In this document: positions 22,556-29,097 of the stretch, in pieces
Numbering within the stretch: position 1 is the stretch's first letter
Layout: the number at the start of each line of letters is the position of its first letter
Source: an uncultured Oscillospiraceae bacterium
GTDB lineage: Bacteria > Bacillota > Clostridia > Oscillospirales > Oscillospiraceae
Assembly: GCA_900763675.1 (NCBI GenBank)
Contig: CAAFLE010000097.1
Coordinates: 1-38,606, forward strand
DNA: 38,606 nt
Direction: 5' to 3'
Program-made: the position numbers and the translations under genes
Notes under the pieces: generated by a model
Seen by the model: the letters and a program-made list of their open reading frames with translations, nothing else
Told to the model about the DNA's origin: nothing
The model's database searches: none

Positions 22556-23608
22556 TTATACGGATTTAGCGCTTTTCACCGGCAGCGAGACGGTGAACCG
22601 GCTGCCCTCGCCGGGGCGGCTCTCGGCGGAGATCGCGCCGCCGTGCAGCTCCACAATGCGCTTGCACAGTGCCAGCCCAAGTCCGCACCCGTCGCCGCGG
22701 CGGTCGGTGTCGCCCTGATAGAACTGCTCGAAAATGCGAGGGAGCGTATCCTCATCCATGCCGCAGCCGGTGTCCCACACCGTAACGGTGGCGGCATTTT
22801 CCGCCGCGGCGAGCGAAACGCCGATGCGCCCGCCGGCGGGCGTGAACTTCACGGCGTTTTCCAGAAGATTCACCCACACCTGATACAGCAGCTCGCTGTC
22901 GCCGGTGTAGTCAAAATCCGGGATGTCCGCGGAAACGTTCAGCCCCGCCGCGCTCCAGCGCGGCTCGAGCTGCAAAACGGCGCGGCGCAGCTGCTCGCCG
23001 AGCGGAAAAATTTCCGCCTTGCGCTGAATTTCCCGGTGGTCGATGCGCGAGAGACGCAGCATATCGTCGATCAGCCCGACGAGCCGGTCGGATTCCTGCG
23101 CGATGGTCTGGCTGTATTCGCGCTCCTCCTCGGCGGAAAGCCCGCCCCCGGCGAGAAGCTGCGCATAGCCGTTGAGAATGGAAAGCGGCGTTTTGAGCTG
23201 GTGGGATACGCTCGAAATGAAGTCCTTGCGCAGATATTCGTTGGCGCGAAGCTCCGCCGTCATCAGATTAAAGTTTCGCTCCAGCTCGCCGAATTCCTCA
23301 ACGCGGTCGCGCTCCGGCACGGTCACATCGTAATTGCCTCCGGCGATCTCCTTCGCGGCGCGGGACAGCTCGCGGATGGGGTTCGTCGTCGAGCGGGACA
23401 TGATCGTGATGAGGACCGCCACCGCCGCGACCGCCACGACGAGCAGCAGCACGTCCTTTATTGCGTACCCGAAAAAGAGATAGCGCATATTGTCACGCTG
23501 GAAAAGGAGACCGTTGCGCACGAGCGCGGCGATGGTGAGCGAGAGAAGCGACGTGACGATCACGAGAATGAGCAGCAAAATCGTCAGCCGCGAACGGACG
23601 CGCCTCAT
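22556..23608 (-). CDS. Sensor histidine kinase
   Basis: A 350-residue membrane histidine kinase. Two membrane helices (about 8-30 and 51-70) leave only about 20 residues outside, then come a HAMP domain (about 71-125), the H-box SSVSHQLKTP with phospho-acceptor H136, and a HATPase domain with N box (NLLENAVKF), DTGCGMD and GDGCGLGLAL. All catalytic motifs are intact, and the mix of H and N boxes fits the classical HPK1-type kinases. Its ATG overlaps the response-regulator stop by 4 bp. With almost no extracellular domain it probably senses within the membrane or through a partner protein. Confidence 0.93.
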   Translation of the reverse strand: MRRVRSRLTILLLILVIVTSLLSLTIAALVRNGLLFQRDNMRYLFFGYAIKDVLLLVVAVAAVAVLITIMSRSTTNPIRELSRAAKEIAGGNYDVTVPERDRVEEFGELERNFNLMTAELRANEYLRKDFISSVSHQLKTPLSILNGYAQLLAGGGLSAEEEREYSQTIAQESDRLVGLIDDMLRLSRIDHREIQRKAEIFPLGEQLRRAVLQLEPRWSAAGLNVSADIPDFDYTGDSELLYQVWVNLLENAVKFTPAGGRIGVSLAAAENAATVTVWDTGCGMDEDTLPRIFEQFYQGDTDRRGDGCGLGLALCKRIVELHGGAISAESRPGEGSRFTVSLPVKSAKSV

Positions 23609-24276
23609 CGGATCACCGCCCGGTAGCCGAGACCGCGGACGGTCTGGATTTCAAAATCCGGCACGCCGGCGAGCTTTTCCCGCAGACGGCGGATGTGCGT
23701 ATCGACGGTGCGCGGGTCGGATTCGCTGTCGTAGCCCCAAAGCTCGTCCATGAGCATCTGGCGCGTGAAGATCTTGGTCGGCGCGGCAAGCAGCGTCTGC
23801 AAAAGGGCGAACTCCCGCGGGCGCAGCTCGTGGGAATAGCCCTCGCCGGTGACGAGCAGCGTGTCGGCGTGCAGCGTGCAGCCGCCGACCGCGATCTCGC
23901 CGGAGTGCTGGATACCGCAGCGGCGCAGCAGCGCCTCGACGCGCAGCAGCAGCTCCTCAAAATTCACGGGCTTTGTGAGATAATCGTCCGCCCCGGCGTG
24001 GAAGCCGGTGCGCATATCGTCAAAGGAATCCTTCACCGTGACCATCAGCACGGGCGTCGTGTCGCCCGCGTCGCGCAGCTCGCGGATGAGACCGTAGCCG
24101 TCGAGCCGGGGCATCATCACATCCGTGATGATGAGATGGGCGCGGCTGTGTTCGAGCGTTTCAAGCGCCGCCATGCCGTCCGCCGCCTCCGTGACCTCGT
24201 ATCCGGCGCGGCGCAGATGGATGCCGATGAGCCGCCGCAGCCCGGCGTTGTCCTCCACAACGAGAATGTTTGTCAT
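23605..24276 (-). CDS. OmpR/PhoB-family response regulator
   Basis: A 223-residue DNA-binding response regulator. The receiver domain has the acidic pair E8-D9, phospho-acceptor D52 (IITDVMMPRLDG), switch T80 and K102 (YLTKPV). The C-terminal winged helix (about 127-223) has LRPREFALLQTLL, the recognition helix area SDPRTVDTHIRRLREKL and the wing VRGLGYRAV. The ATG at 24276 gives the canonical MTNILVVEDN start, with AGGCAGGA upstream; an earlier ATG at 24306 adds a non-homologous leader. It is transcribed first from the promoter at 24344. Its targets are unknown; the sulfotransferase operon directly downstream is an obvious candidate. Confidence 0.94.
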   Translation of the reverse strand: MTNILVVEDNAGLRRLIGIHLRRAGYEVTEAADGMAALETLEHSRAHLIITDVMMPRLDGYGLIRELRDAGDTTPVLMVTVKDSFDDMRTGFHAGADDYLTKPVNFEELLLRVEALLRRCGIQHSGEIAVGGCTLHADTLLVTGEGYSHELRPREFALLQTLLAAPTKIFTRQMLMDELWGYDSESDPRTVDTHIRRLREKLAGVPDFEIQTVRGLGYRAVIR

Positions 24277-24315
24277 GGGCAGTTCCTGCCTTTCCGGGGA
24301 AATCAATACCTATTT

Positions 24316-24344
24316 ATAATAGTACCGCCCCGAAACCCTGTCAA
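24316..24344 (-). promoter_or_regulatory. Promoter of the two-component operon
   Basis: TTGACA (24344-24339), 17 bases, TATTAT (24321-24316) on the minus strand, about 40 bp before the regulator start. Confidence 0.75.
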
Positions 24345-24391
24345 GCACGGCGAGCTGAACGAAAGTTCACAAAACATTAATAAAGAAAAGG

Positions 24392-24420
24392 TTGCGTTAT
24401 TTGACGAAACGTGGTAGTAT
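24392..24420 (+). promoter_or_regulatory. Promoter of the 24428-24615 leader or small RNA
   Basis: TTGCGT (24392-24397), 17 bases, TAGTAT (24415-24420). A start near 24427 is expected. The region before it is AT-rich, which favours real promoter use. Strength is moderate. Confidence 0.5.
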
Positions 24421-24427
24421 ATGAATC

Positions 24428-24615
24428 GAAAAGGGCGAACCAATAAAAATGTGTTCAATAACTGCGCATAATGGGGATTGCGTGCGGCTTTTGAATGCAA
24501 AGGTGGAAACCTGGAAGCACGCCTATTTCATGTTTCTCTTTTTTCTTCTTCTCTTTCTCCTCTTTTTTAAAAGGAATAAGCCGTTTGGTGAATGCCAAAC
24601 GGCTTATTCCTTTTT
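24428..24615 (+). ncRNA. Candidate small RNA or rlmI leader ending at a strong terminator
   Basis: About 190 bases separate a plausible promoter from a perfect 16-bp terminator, and no convincing gene fits between. An open frame from 24449 encodes a hydrophobic run from a 36-base C/T tract (24534-24569), but it has no ribosome site and reads through the terminator into the next gene out of frame. The transcript contains a small GGTGGAAACC hairpin and the pyrimidine tract just before the terminator. It does not match RNA families that I know well (6S, tmRNA, SRP, RNase P). It is either an independent small RNA or an attenuated leader. Confidence 0.4.
24573..24615 (+). terminator. Strong intrinsic terminator upstream of the methyltransferase gene
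   Basis: A perfect 16-bp stem (24573-24588 with 24595-24610) with a 6-base loop is followed by TTTTT. The A-run before the stem means it could also work on the minus strand. Confidence 0.85.
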
Positions 24616-24643
24616 ATGCCTACCCAAGCGGCGAATTATCGTG

Positions 24644-24649
24644 TATAAT
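24644..24649 (+). promoter_or_regulatory. -10 box before the methyltransferase gene
   Basis: A perfect TATAAT preceded by GTG lies 28 bp upstream of the start codon, but no recognisable -35 box is found 16-18 bases before it. It could be a weak extended -10 promoter. Confidence 0.4.
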
Positions 24650-24677
24650 AGACGGCAATCACACAGGAGGTCAGACG

Positions 24678-25901
24678 ATGGAACGACCGTTTTCAAGCAT
24701 AACCGTCACGGAAAAGGCGGCGCGGAGTCTGCGCGGCGGGCATCCGTGGGTGTTCGCCGGGGAGGTCCTCACGAAAGGCGATCCCTGCCCGGACGGGGAG
24801 ATCGTGGACGTATATACCGAAAAGGGACGCTGGCAGGGCGCGGGGTTTTATAACAGCCGCTCGCTCATCCGCGTGCGCATTCTCTCGCGCAACACGAACG
24901 ACAAGATGGACGAGGCGTTTTTCCGCCGCCGCATCCGGTACGCGCTCGCCTACCGGCAGCAGGTCATGGGCGAGGATTTCGCCGCCTGCCGGCTCGTCTT
25001 CGGGGAGGCGGACGGCTTCCCCGGCTGGACGGTGGACCGCTACGGGAGCGTGCTGGTGAGCGAAGTGCTTTCGCTCGGCATCGAGCGGCGGCGGGACACG
25101 CTCTATGCGCTGCTCCGCGAGGAGCTTTCCGCGCTCGGTGTGAACGTCACGTGTATTTATGAGCGCAACGAATCGCTCATCCGGGAAAAGGAGGGTATGA
25201 CCTGCGGCAAGGGCGCGTACCGTGCGCCCGGGCTGGAGGACGACCCGTCCGGACACGTGGAGATCTGCGAAAACGGCGTCTATTTCGACGTGGACTATAT
25301 CAACGGGCAGAAAACCGGCTACTTTCTCGACCAGAAGTACAATCGCGCCGCGGCGGGGCGTCTCGCCCGCGGACGGCGCGTTCTCGACTGCTTCACGCAT
25401 ACGGGCGCTTTTGCGCTCCACTGCGCCGCGTTCGGCGCCGAGAGCGTTACGGCGGTGGACGTGTCCGAAACGGCGCTGGAGCAGGCGCGGCGCAACGCGG
25501 TGCGCAACGGGCTGGAATCACGCATGGAGTTTCGCTGCGAGGACGTATTTGAGCTGCTCACGGCGCTGGGGAAGAGCGGCGAGAAGCCGTGGGATTACAT
25601 CATTCTTGACCCACCCGCCTTCACCAAAAGCGGCGCGACGGTGGAGAATGCGAGACGCGGCTACCGCGAGATTAACCGCCGCGCCATGCAGCTCCTCCCG
25701 CGGGGCGGGTATCTGGCGACCTGCTCCTGCTCGCACTTTATGACCGATACGCTCTTCCGCGCCATGCTTGCGGACGCAGCGCGGGACGCGAGCGTACAGC
25801 TCCGCCAGATCGAGGCGCGGCAGCAAAGCCCCGACCACCCCATTCTCTGGGGCGTGCCGGAGACGGATTATCTGAAATTTTATCTGTTTCAGGTCGTTTG
25901 A
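24678..25901 (+). CDS. rlmI: RlmI-like class I SAM-dependent rRNA methyltransferase (PUA domain)
   Basis: A 407-residue methyltransferase of the RlmI group, which adds a methyl group to C5 of a cytosine in 23S rRNA (C1962 in E. coli). The N-terminal PUA domain has the usual RSLRGGHPWVFAGE and GFYNSRSLIRVRIL, followed by a central domain and the Rossmann core: motif I VLDCFTHTGAFALH, acidic loop VTAVDVSETALE, catalytic DPPAFTKS, and TCSCSHF. Conserved NGQKTGYFLDQ precedes motif I. AGGAGG lies 8 bases before the ATG at 24678. It stands alone between terminator and the next promoter. The exact target base is inferred from the family. Confidence 0.9.
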   Translation: MERPFSSITVTEKAARSLRGGHPWVFAGEVLTKGDPCPDGEIVDVYTEKGRWQGAGFYNSRSLIRVRILSRNTNDKMDEAFFRRRIRYALAYRQQVMGEDFAACRLVFGEADGFPGWTVDRYGSVLVSEVLSLGIERRRDTLYALLREELSALGVNVTCIYERNESLIREKEGMTCGKGAYRAPGLEDDPSGHVEICENGVYFDVDYINGQKTGYFLDQKYNRAAAGRLARGRRVLDCFTHTGAFALHCAAFGAESVTAVDVSETALEQARRNAVRNGLESRMEFRCEDVFELLTALGKSGEKPWDYIILDPPAFTKSGATVENARRGYREINRRAMQLLPRGGYLATCSCSHFMTDTLFRAMLADAARDASVQLRQIEARQQSPDHPILWGVPETDYLKFYLFQVV

Positions 25902-25902
25902 C

Positions 25903-25931
25903 TTGAAAAACGACGGGAAAAGGGGTAAAAT
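25903..25931 (+). promoter_or_regulatory. Promoter of the seven-gene envelope operon
   Basis: TTGAAA (25903-25908), 17 bases, TAAAAT (25926-25931), 33 bp before the first ATG. No terminator is seen downstream until 34922. Confidence 0.65.
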
Positions 25932-25963
25932 CAGATGTTAAAACTTGCGAATGGGGAACGAAT

Positions 25964-27415
25964 ATGGTTCCGGTGAAAAAGAAAACCAAAGCGGCGGTTC
26001 TCGCCGCGACGCTCGCGGCGTTCGCGCTCGTGCTGGGAGCGGCGCTGCTGCTCTCCCGCGGCGCGGGCAGCGACCGCGTGCAGAGCGGGGAGCATCCGCT
26101 GCGCATCAGTGAATATATGAGCGCGAACACGGCGTATCCGAACGCCGACGGGCGCATCTGCGACTGGATCGAGATACATAACGCCTCCGACAAGCCGTTC
26201 AACGTCTCCGGCTACCGACTCTCGGACGATGTGACGCGCTCGCGCTACGCCTTTCCGGTCGGGACGGTGATCCCGGCGGACGGTTATATCGTCGTCTACT
26301 GTGATCCGGAGCGCTCCGGCGGGATGTACGCGCCGTTTTCCCTGCGCCGTCTCGGCGGGGAAACGCTCCTTTTGATGAACAGCGCCAACACCGTACTCGA
26401 CGAGATCGAAACGCTCCGCTGCCGGAAGAATACGTCCATTGTGCGCTCGGACGACGGGAGATTTACGGTTTCTGCCGCGCCGACGCCGGGCTATGCGAAC
26501 ACCGACGAGGGGTACGCGGCGTATCTTGCCGCCTCCGGACAGGGGACGGGCGCTCTCCGGCTGAGCGAGATCATGGCGGCGGAAAAGCTCTTCACTGCGC
26601 CGGACGGTACGCTCTGCGACTGGATCGAGATCGAAAACACCGGCACGGAGACTGCGGACCTCTCCGGGATGCACCTCTCCGACAAGGAGGGCGAGGCACG
26701 CTACACGTTCCCGGACGGGACGACGCTCGCGCCGGGCGCGTTCACGGTCGTGTGGTGCAGCGGCGACGGTGCGGAAGGCGGGAGCTACGCCGCCATCCGG
26801 ATTGCCAAAGCCGGGGAGAGCGTCATTTTGACCGACGCCGACGGAAACGCGCTCGACCGTATCCAGACGCCGTTTCTCCCGGACGACACGTCCTATGCCC
26901 GCGTATCGGGCGAATGGTGCGTCACGAACCGCCCGACGCCGGGCTATGCGAACACCGACGAGGGCTATGCCGCCTTTGCCGCGGAACGCGGCTTCGGCGA
27001 TGTCTCGGTACAGATCACGGAGGTGTGCCTGCGCGGCGAGACGCTCTACCGCGACGCCGACGGCGACGCCTCCGACTGGATCGAGCTTTATAACGCCGGG
27101 ACGGAGGGCGTTTCGCTCGGCGGCTGGTATCTCTCCGACGATCCGGACGAGCCGGCACGCTGGCGCATTCCGGATATTATGCTCGCGCCGGGCGAATACC
27201 GCGTGATCTTCGCCTCCGGAAAAAACCGGACGCAGGGCGAGCTGCACACGGACTTTGCCCTCTCCGCCGGAGAGAGCGTTGTGCTGACGACGCCCATCGG
27301 CAGCACGGCGGACCGCGTGGAGCTGACGCTGACCGAGCCGGACGCCTCGCTTGCGCTCCTCGGCGGCGAATGGCGCGAATGCGCTTCCCCCACGCCGGGG
27401 AAAGCCAACGGATAA
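25964..27415 (+). CDS. Membrane-anchored protein with three lamin-tail domains
   Basis: A 483-residue exported protein. A basic start (VPVKKKTK) and one hydrophobic helix (about 10-30) anchor it; there is no lipobox. Three lamin-tail (LTD, PF00932) beta-sandwiches follow at about 45-180, 195-325 and 345-480, each carrying the D-W-I-E motif (DWIEIHN, DWIEIEN, DWIELYN), a YxLSDD/HLSDKE strand and an APG/ADG turn. The first two end in the same PTPGYANTDEGYA linker, and the third in SPTPGKANG. In Clostridia, LTD domains are often joined to a CotH kinase next to a VTC polymerase; here the kinase is absent. Probable role: extracellular scaffold or ligand binding. Confidence 0.85.
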   Translation: MVPVKKKTKAAVLAATLAAFALVLGAALLLSRGAGSDRVQSGEHPLRISEYMSANTAYPNADGRICDWIEIHNASDKPFNVSGYRLSDDVTRSRYAFPVGTVIPADGYIVVYCDPERSGGMYAPFSLRRLGGETLLLMNSANTVLDEIETLRCRKNTSIVRSDDGRFTVSAAPTPGYANTDEGYAAYLAASGQGTGALRLSEIMAAEKLFTAPDGTLCDWIEIENTGTETADLSGMHLSDKEGEARYTFPDGTTLAPGAFTVVWCSGDGAEGGSYAAIRIAKAGESVILTDADGNALDRIQTPFLPDDTSYARVSGEWCVTNRPTPGYANTDEGYAAFAAERGFGDVSVQITEVCLRGETLYRDADGDASDWIELYNAGTEGVSLGGWYLSDDPDEPARWRIPDIMLAPGEYRVIFASGKNRTQGELHTDFALSAGESVVLTTPIGSTADRVELTLTEPDASLALLGGEWRECASPTPGKANG

Positions 27416-27427
27416 GGAGGGAGAGAT

Positions 27428-28105
27428 ATGGCAGACATACAGCGCCACGAAATAAAGTACATCATCTCCCTGCGGGAAGCGGAGCTTTTGAAATACCGGC
27501 TGCGTGCGCTGCTCCGTCCGGACCCGCACGTCCGCGCCGACGGCAGCTATTTTATCCGCAGTCTGTACTTTGATGATACCGATTACCGCGCCTACCATGA
27601 AAAGATTGCGGGCGTCAAGGAGCGCACCAAGTACCGCATCCGTTTCTACAATATGGACGATTCGCGCATCACGCTCGAAAAAAAGAGCAAGAACGGCGAT
27701 CTCTCCGGCAAGGAGTCGGTGCGTATCTCCCGCGCTCTTGCCGGGAGCTTCTGCACCGGCGGCGAGGCGCTGCGCGATACGGAAGGGCTTGCCCGAGAGC
27801 TTGCCCGCCTGCGCCAAAACGGCTGGAAGCCGGCGGTGCTGGTCGATTACGTCCGGTATCCGTTCGCGTATCCGACCGGCAACGTCCGCGTCACGATTGA
27901 CACGGACCTGCGCACCGCGCCGTTTCAAACGGACCTCTTTGACGACCGGCTGCTCACCGTGCCGGTACTCGACGAGGGCGAGGCGGTGCTGGAGGTCAAG
28001 TATGACGCCTTTCTTCCCGCGCCGGTCCGTGCGCTGCTCGAGGGAATTCCCAAGCAGCGCTGCGCCGTTTCCAAGTACACCCAATGTCTGAACATTCTCG
28101 AATAA
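27428..28105 (+). CDS. VTC-domain polyphosphate polymerase-like protein
   Basis: A 225-residue soluble protein that is one VTC domain, the tunnel-shaped fold of the yeast vacuolar polyphosphate polymerase. Hallmarks are RHEIKYII at the N-terminus, SLYFDDTDYRAY, basic tunnel strands KYRIRFYNMD and LEKKSKNG, DYVRYPF, the VTIDTDLR strand and VLEVKYDAF with the conserved Glu/Lys pair. All expected tunnel residues are present. GGAGGGAG precedes the ATG, 12 bp after the lamin-tail gene. In bacteria these proteins are usually linked to DUF4956, as here. Polyphosphate synthesis from ATP is the family activity; for this branch it is inferred. Confidence 0.9.
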   Translation: MADIQRHEIKYIISLREAELLKYRLRALLRPDPHVRADGSYFIRSLYFDDTDYRAYHEKIAGVKERTKYRIRFYNMDDSRITLEKKSKNGDLSGKESVRISRALAGSFCTGGEALRDTEGLARELARLRQNGWKPAVLVDYVRYPFAYPTGNVRVTIDTDLRTAPFQTDLFDDRLLTVPVLDEGEAVLEVKYDAFLPAPVRALLEGIPKQRCAVSKYTQCLNILE

Positions 28106-28120
28106 AGAGGGGTAAATCGA

Positions 28121-28792
28121 ATGAGTATTTCCGATCTGATCAAGAACAAATTTGTTGAGGAGTTTACCGCCATTTCCGTCGGCACGCTGCTCACGACGCT
28201 GCTTCTGAGCTTCGTTCTGGGGCTGTTCGTGCTGGTCATCTACCGCGTGACCTACGGCGGCGTCAGCTTCAGCCGGAGCTTTGCGCTCTCGCTCGTGATG
28301 CTCTCGATGGTCACGGCGCTTGCCATTTTGACGGTGCGCTCGAACGTCGTCCTCTCGCTCGGCATGGTCGGCGCTCTGTCCATCGTCCGCTTCCGCACGG
28401 CAATCAAGGACCCGATGGACACGGTGTTCATGTTCTGGAGCATCGTCACCGGCATCATCACCGGCGCGGGCTATATCACCGTCGCCATTCTCGCGGCGCT
28501 TCTGCTCGGGGCGCTGTTCCTCGCGCTCAATCTGCTTTCCGGGAAGCTGCATACCAATTCCTATCTCGTCGTCATGCGCTATACGCCGGAGGGCGAGAGC
28601 GCGGTGCGCTCCAAGCTCGGCACGCTCGGCAAGTATAAGCTCAAGAGCCGCACCATGAACCTTGCGGAGACGGAGCTTGTCGTCGAGGCGAAGCTCACGA
28701 CGAAGCAGATGGATTCGCTTGAAGCGCTGCTCGATAACGAGGGCATTTCGGACGTCAACATTGTGAGCTACAACGGCAGCACGCTGCTTTAA
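28121..28792 (+). CDS. DUF4956 membrane protein
   Basis: A 223-residue membrane protein with four predicted helices in its first 140 residues (about 20-42, 55-68, 75-90 and 105-135) and a soluble ferredoxin-like C-terminal domain (about 145-223). The hallmark GMVGALSIVRFRTAIKDP lies between helices and is typical of DUF4956. AGAGGGG precedes the ATG. These proteins regularly accompany VTC polymerases, and the membrane part may move polyphosphate or a related substrate, which is inference. The gene is 15 bp after the polymerase gene. Confidence 0.92.
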   Translation: MSISDLIKNKFVEEFTAISVGTLLTTLLLSFVLGLFVLVIYRVTYGGVSFSRSFALSLVMLSMVTALAILTVRSNVVLSLGMVGALSIVRFRTAIKDPMDTVFMFWSIVTGIITGAGYITVAILAALLLGALFLALNLLSGKLHTNSYLVVMRYTPEGESAVRSKLGTLGKYKLKSRTMNLAETELVVEAKLTTKQMDSLEALLDNEGISDVNIVSYNGSTLL

Positions 28793-28812
28793 ACGGAAAA
28801 GGAGAGAAAAAC

Positions 28813-29064
28813 ATGACGCACGAATATACGACGAAGGGCACCTGCGCCCGCAAGATTCTGTTTGACGTGGATAACGGCAAGGTCCACAATGTGCAGTTCA
28901 TCAACGGATGCAGCGGCAATACGCAGGGCGTTGCCCGCCTCTGCGAGGGCATGGACGTGAACGAGGTCATCGACCGGCTCGACGGCATCCGCTGCGGCGG
29001 CAAGCCGACGTCCTGCCCGGACCAGCTCGCCAAGGCGCTCAAGGCGGTCCGCGATAACGGCTGA
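28813..29064 (+). CDS. TIGR03905-family TSCPD domain protein
   Basis: An 83-residue cytosolic protein with the TSCPD signature, here PTSCPDQLAKAL near residues 62-73. Related domains form the C-terminus of some vitamin B12-dependent ribonucleotide reductases. Further family features are the N-terminal YTTKGTCARKI, the NVQFINGCSGNTQG turn and four to five cysteines (C10, C32, C56, C65 and others) that could bind metal. AAAGGAGAG precedes the ATG. It lies in the middle of the envelope operon without an evident link to it. Function of free-standing members is unknown. Confidence 0.9.
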   Translation: MTHEYTTKGTCARKILFDVDNGKVHNVQFINGCSGNTQGVARLCEGMDVNEVIDRLDGIRCGGKPTSCPDQLAKALKAVRDNG

Positions 29065-29097
29065 TTTCCCAAATAAATCAAAGGAGCGCTCATTTTC

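Noticed and set aside
24449..24632. Small membrane protein with a Phe/Leu run
   Set aside because: No ribosome site, the hydrophobic run comes from a C/T tract, and the frame runs through the terminator hairpin into the methyltransferase gene out of phase.
25931..28552. An 873-residue open frame on the minus strand
   Set aside because: Antisense to the lamin-tail, VTC and DUF4956 genes; biased composition and no domain.
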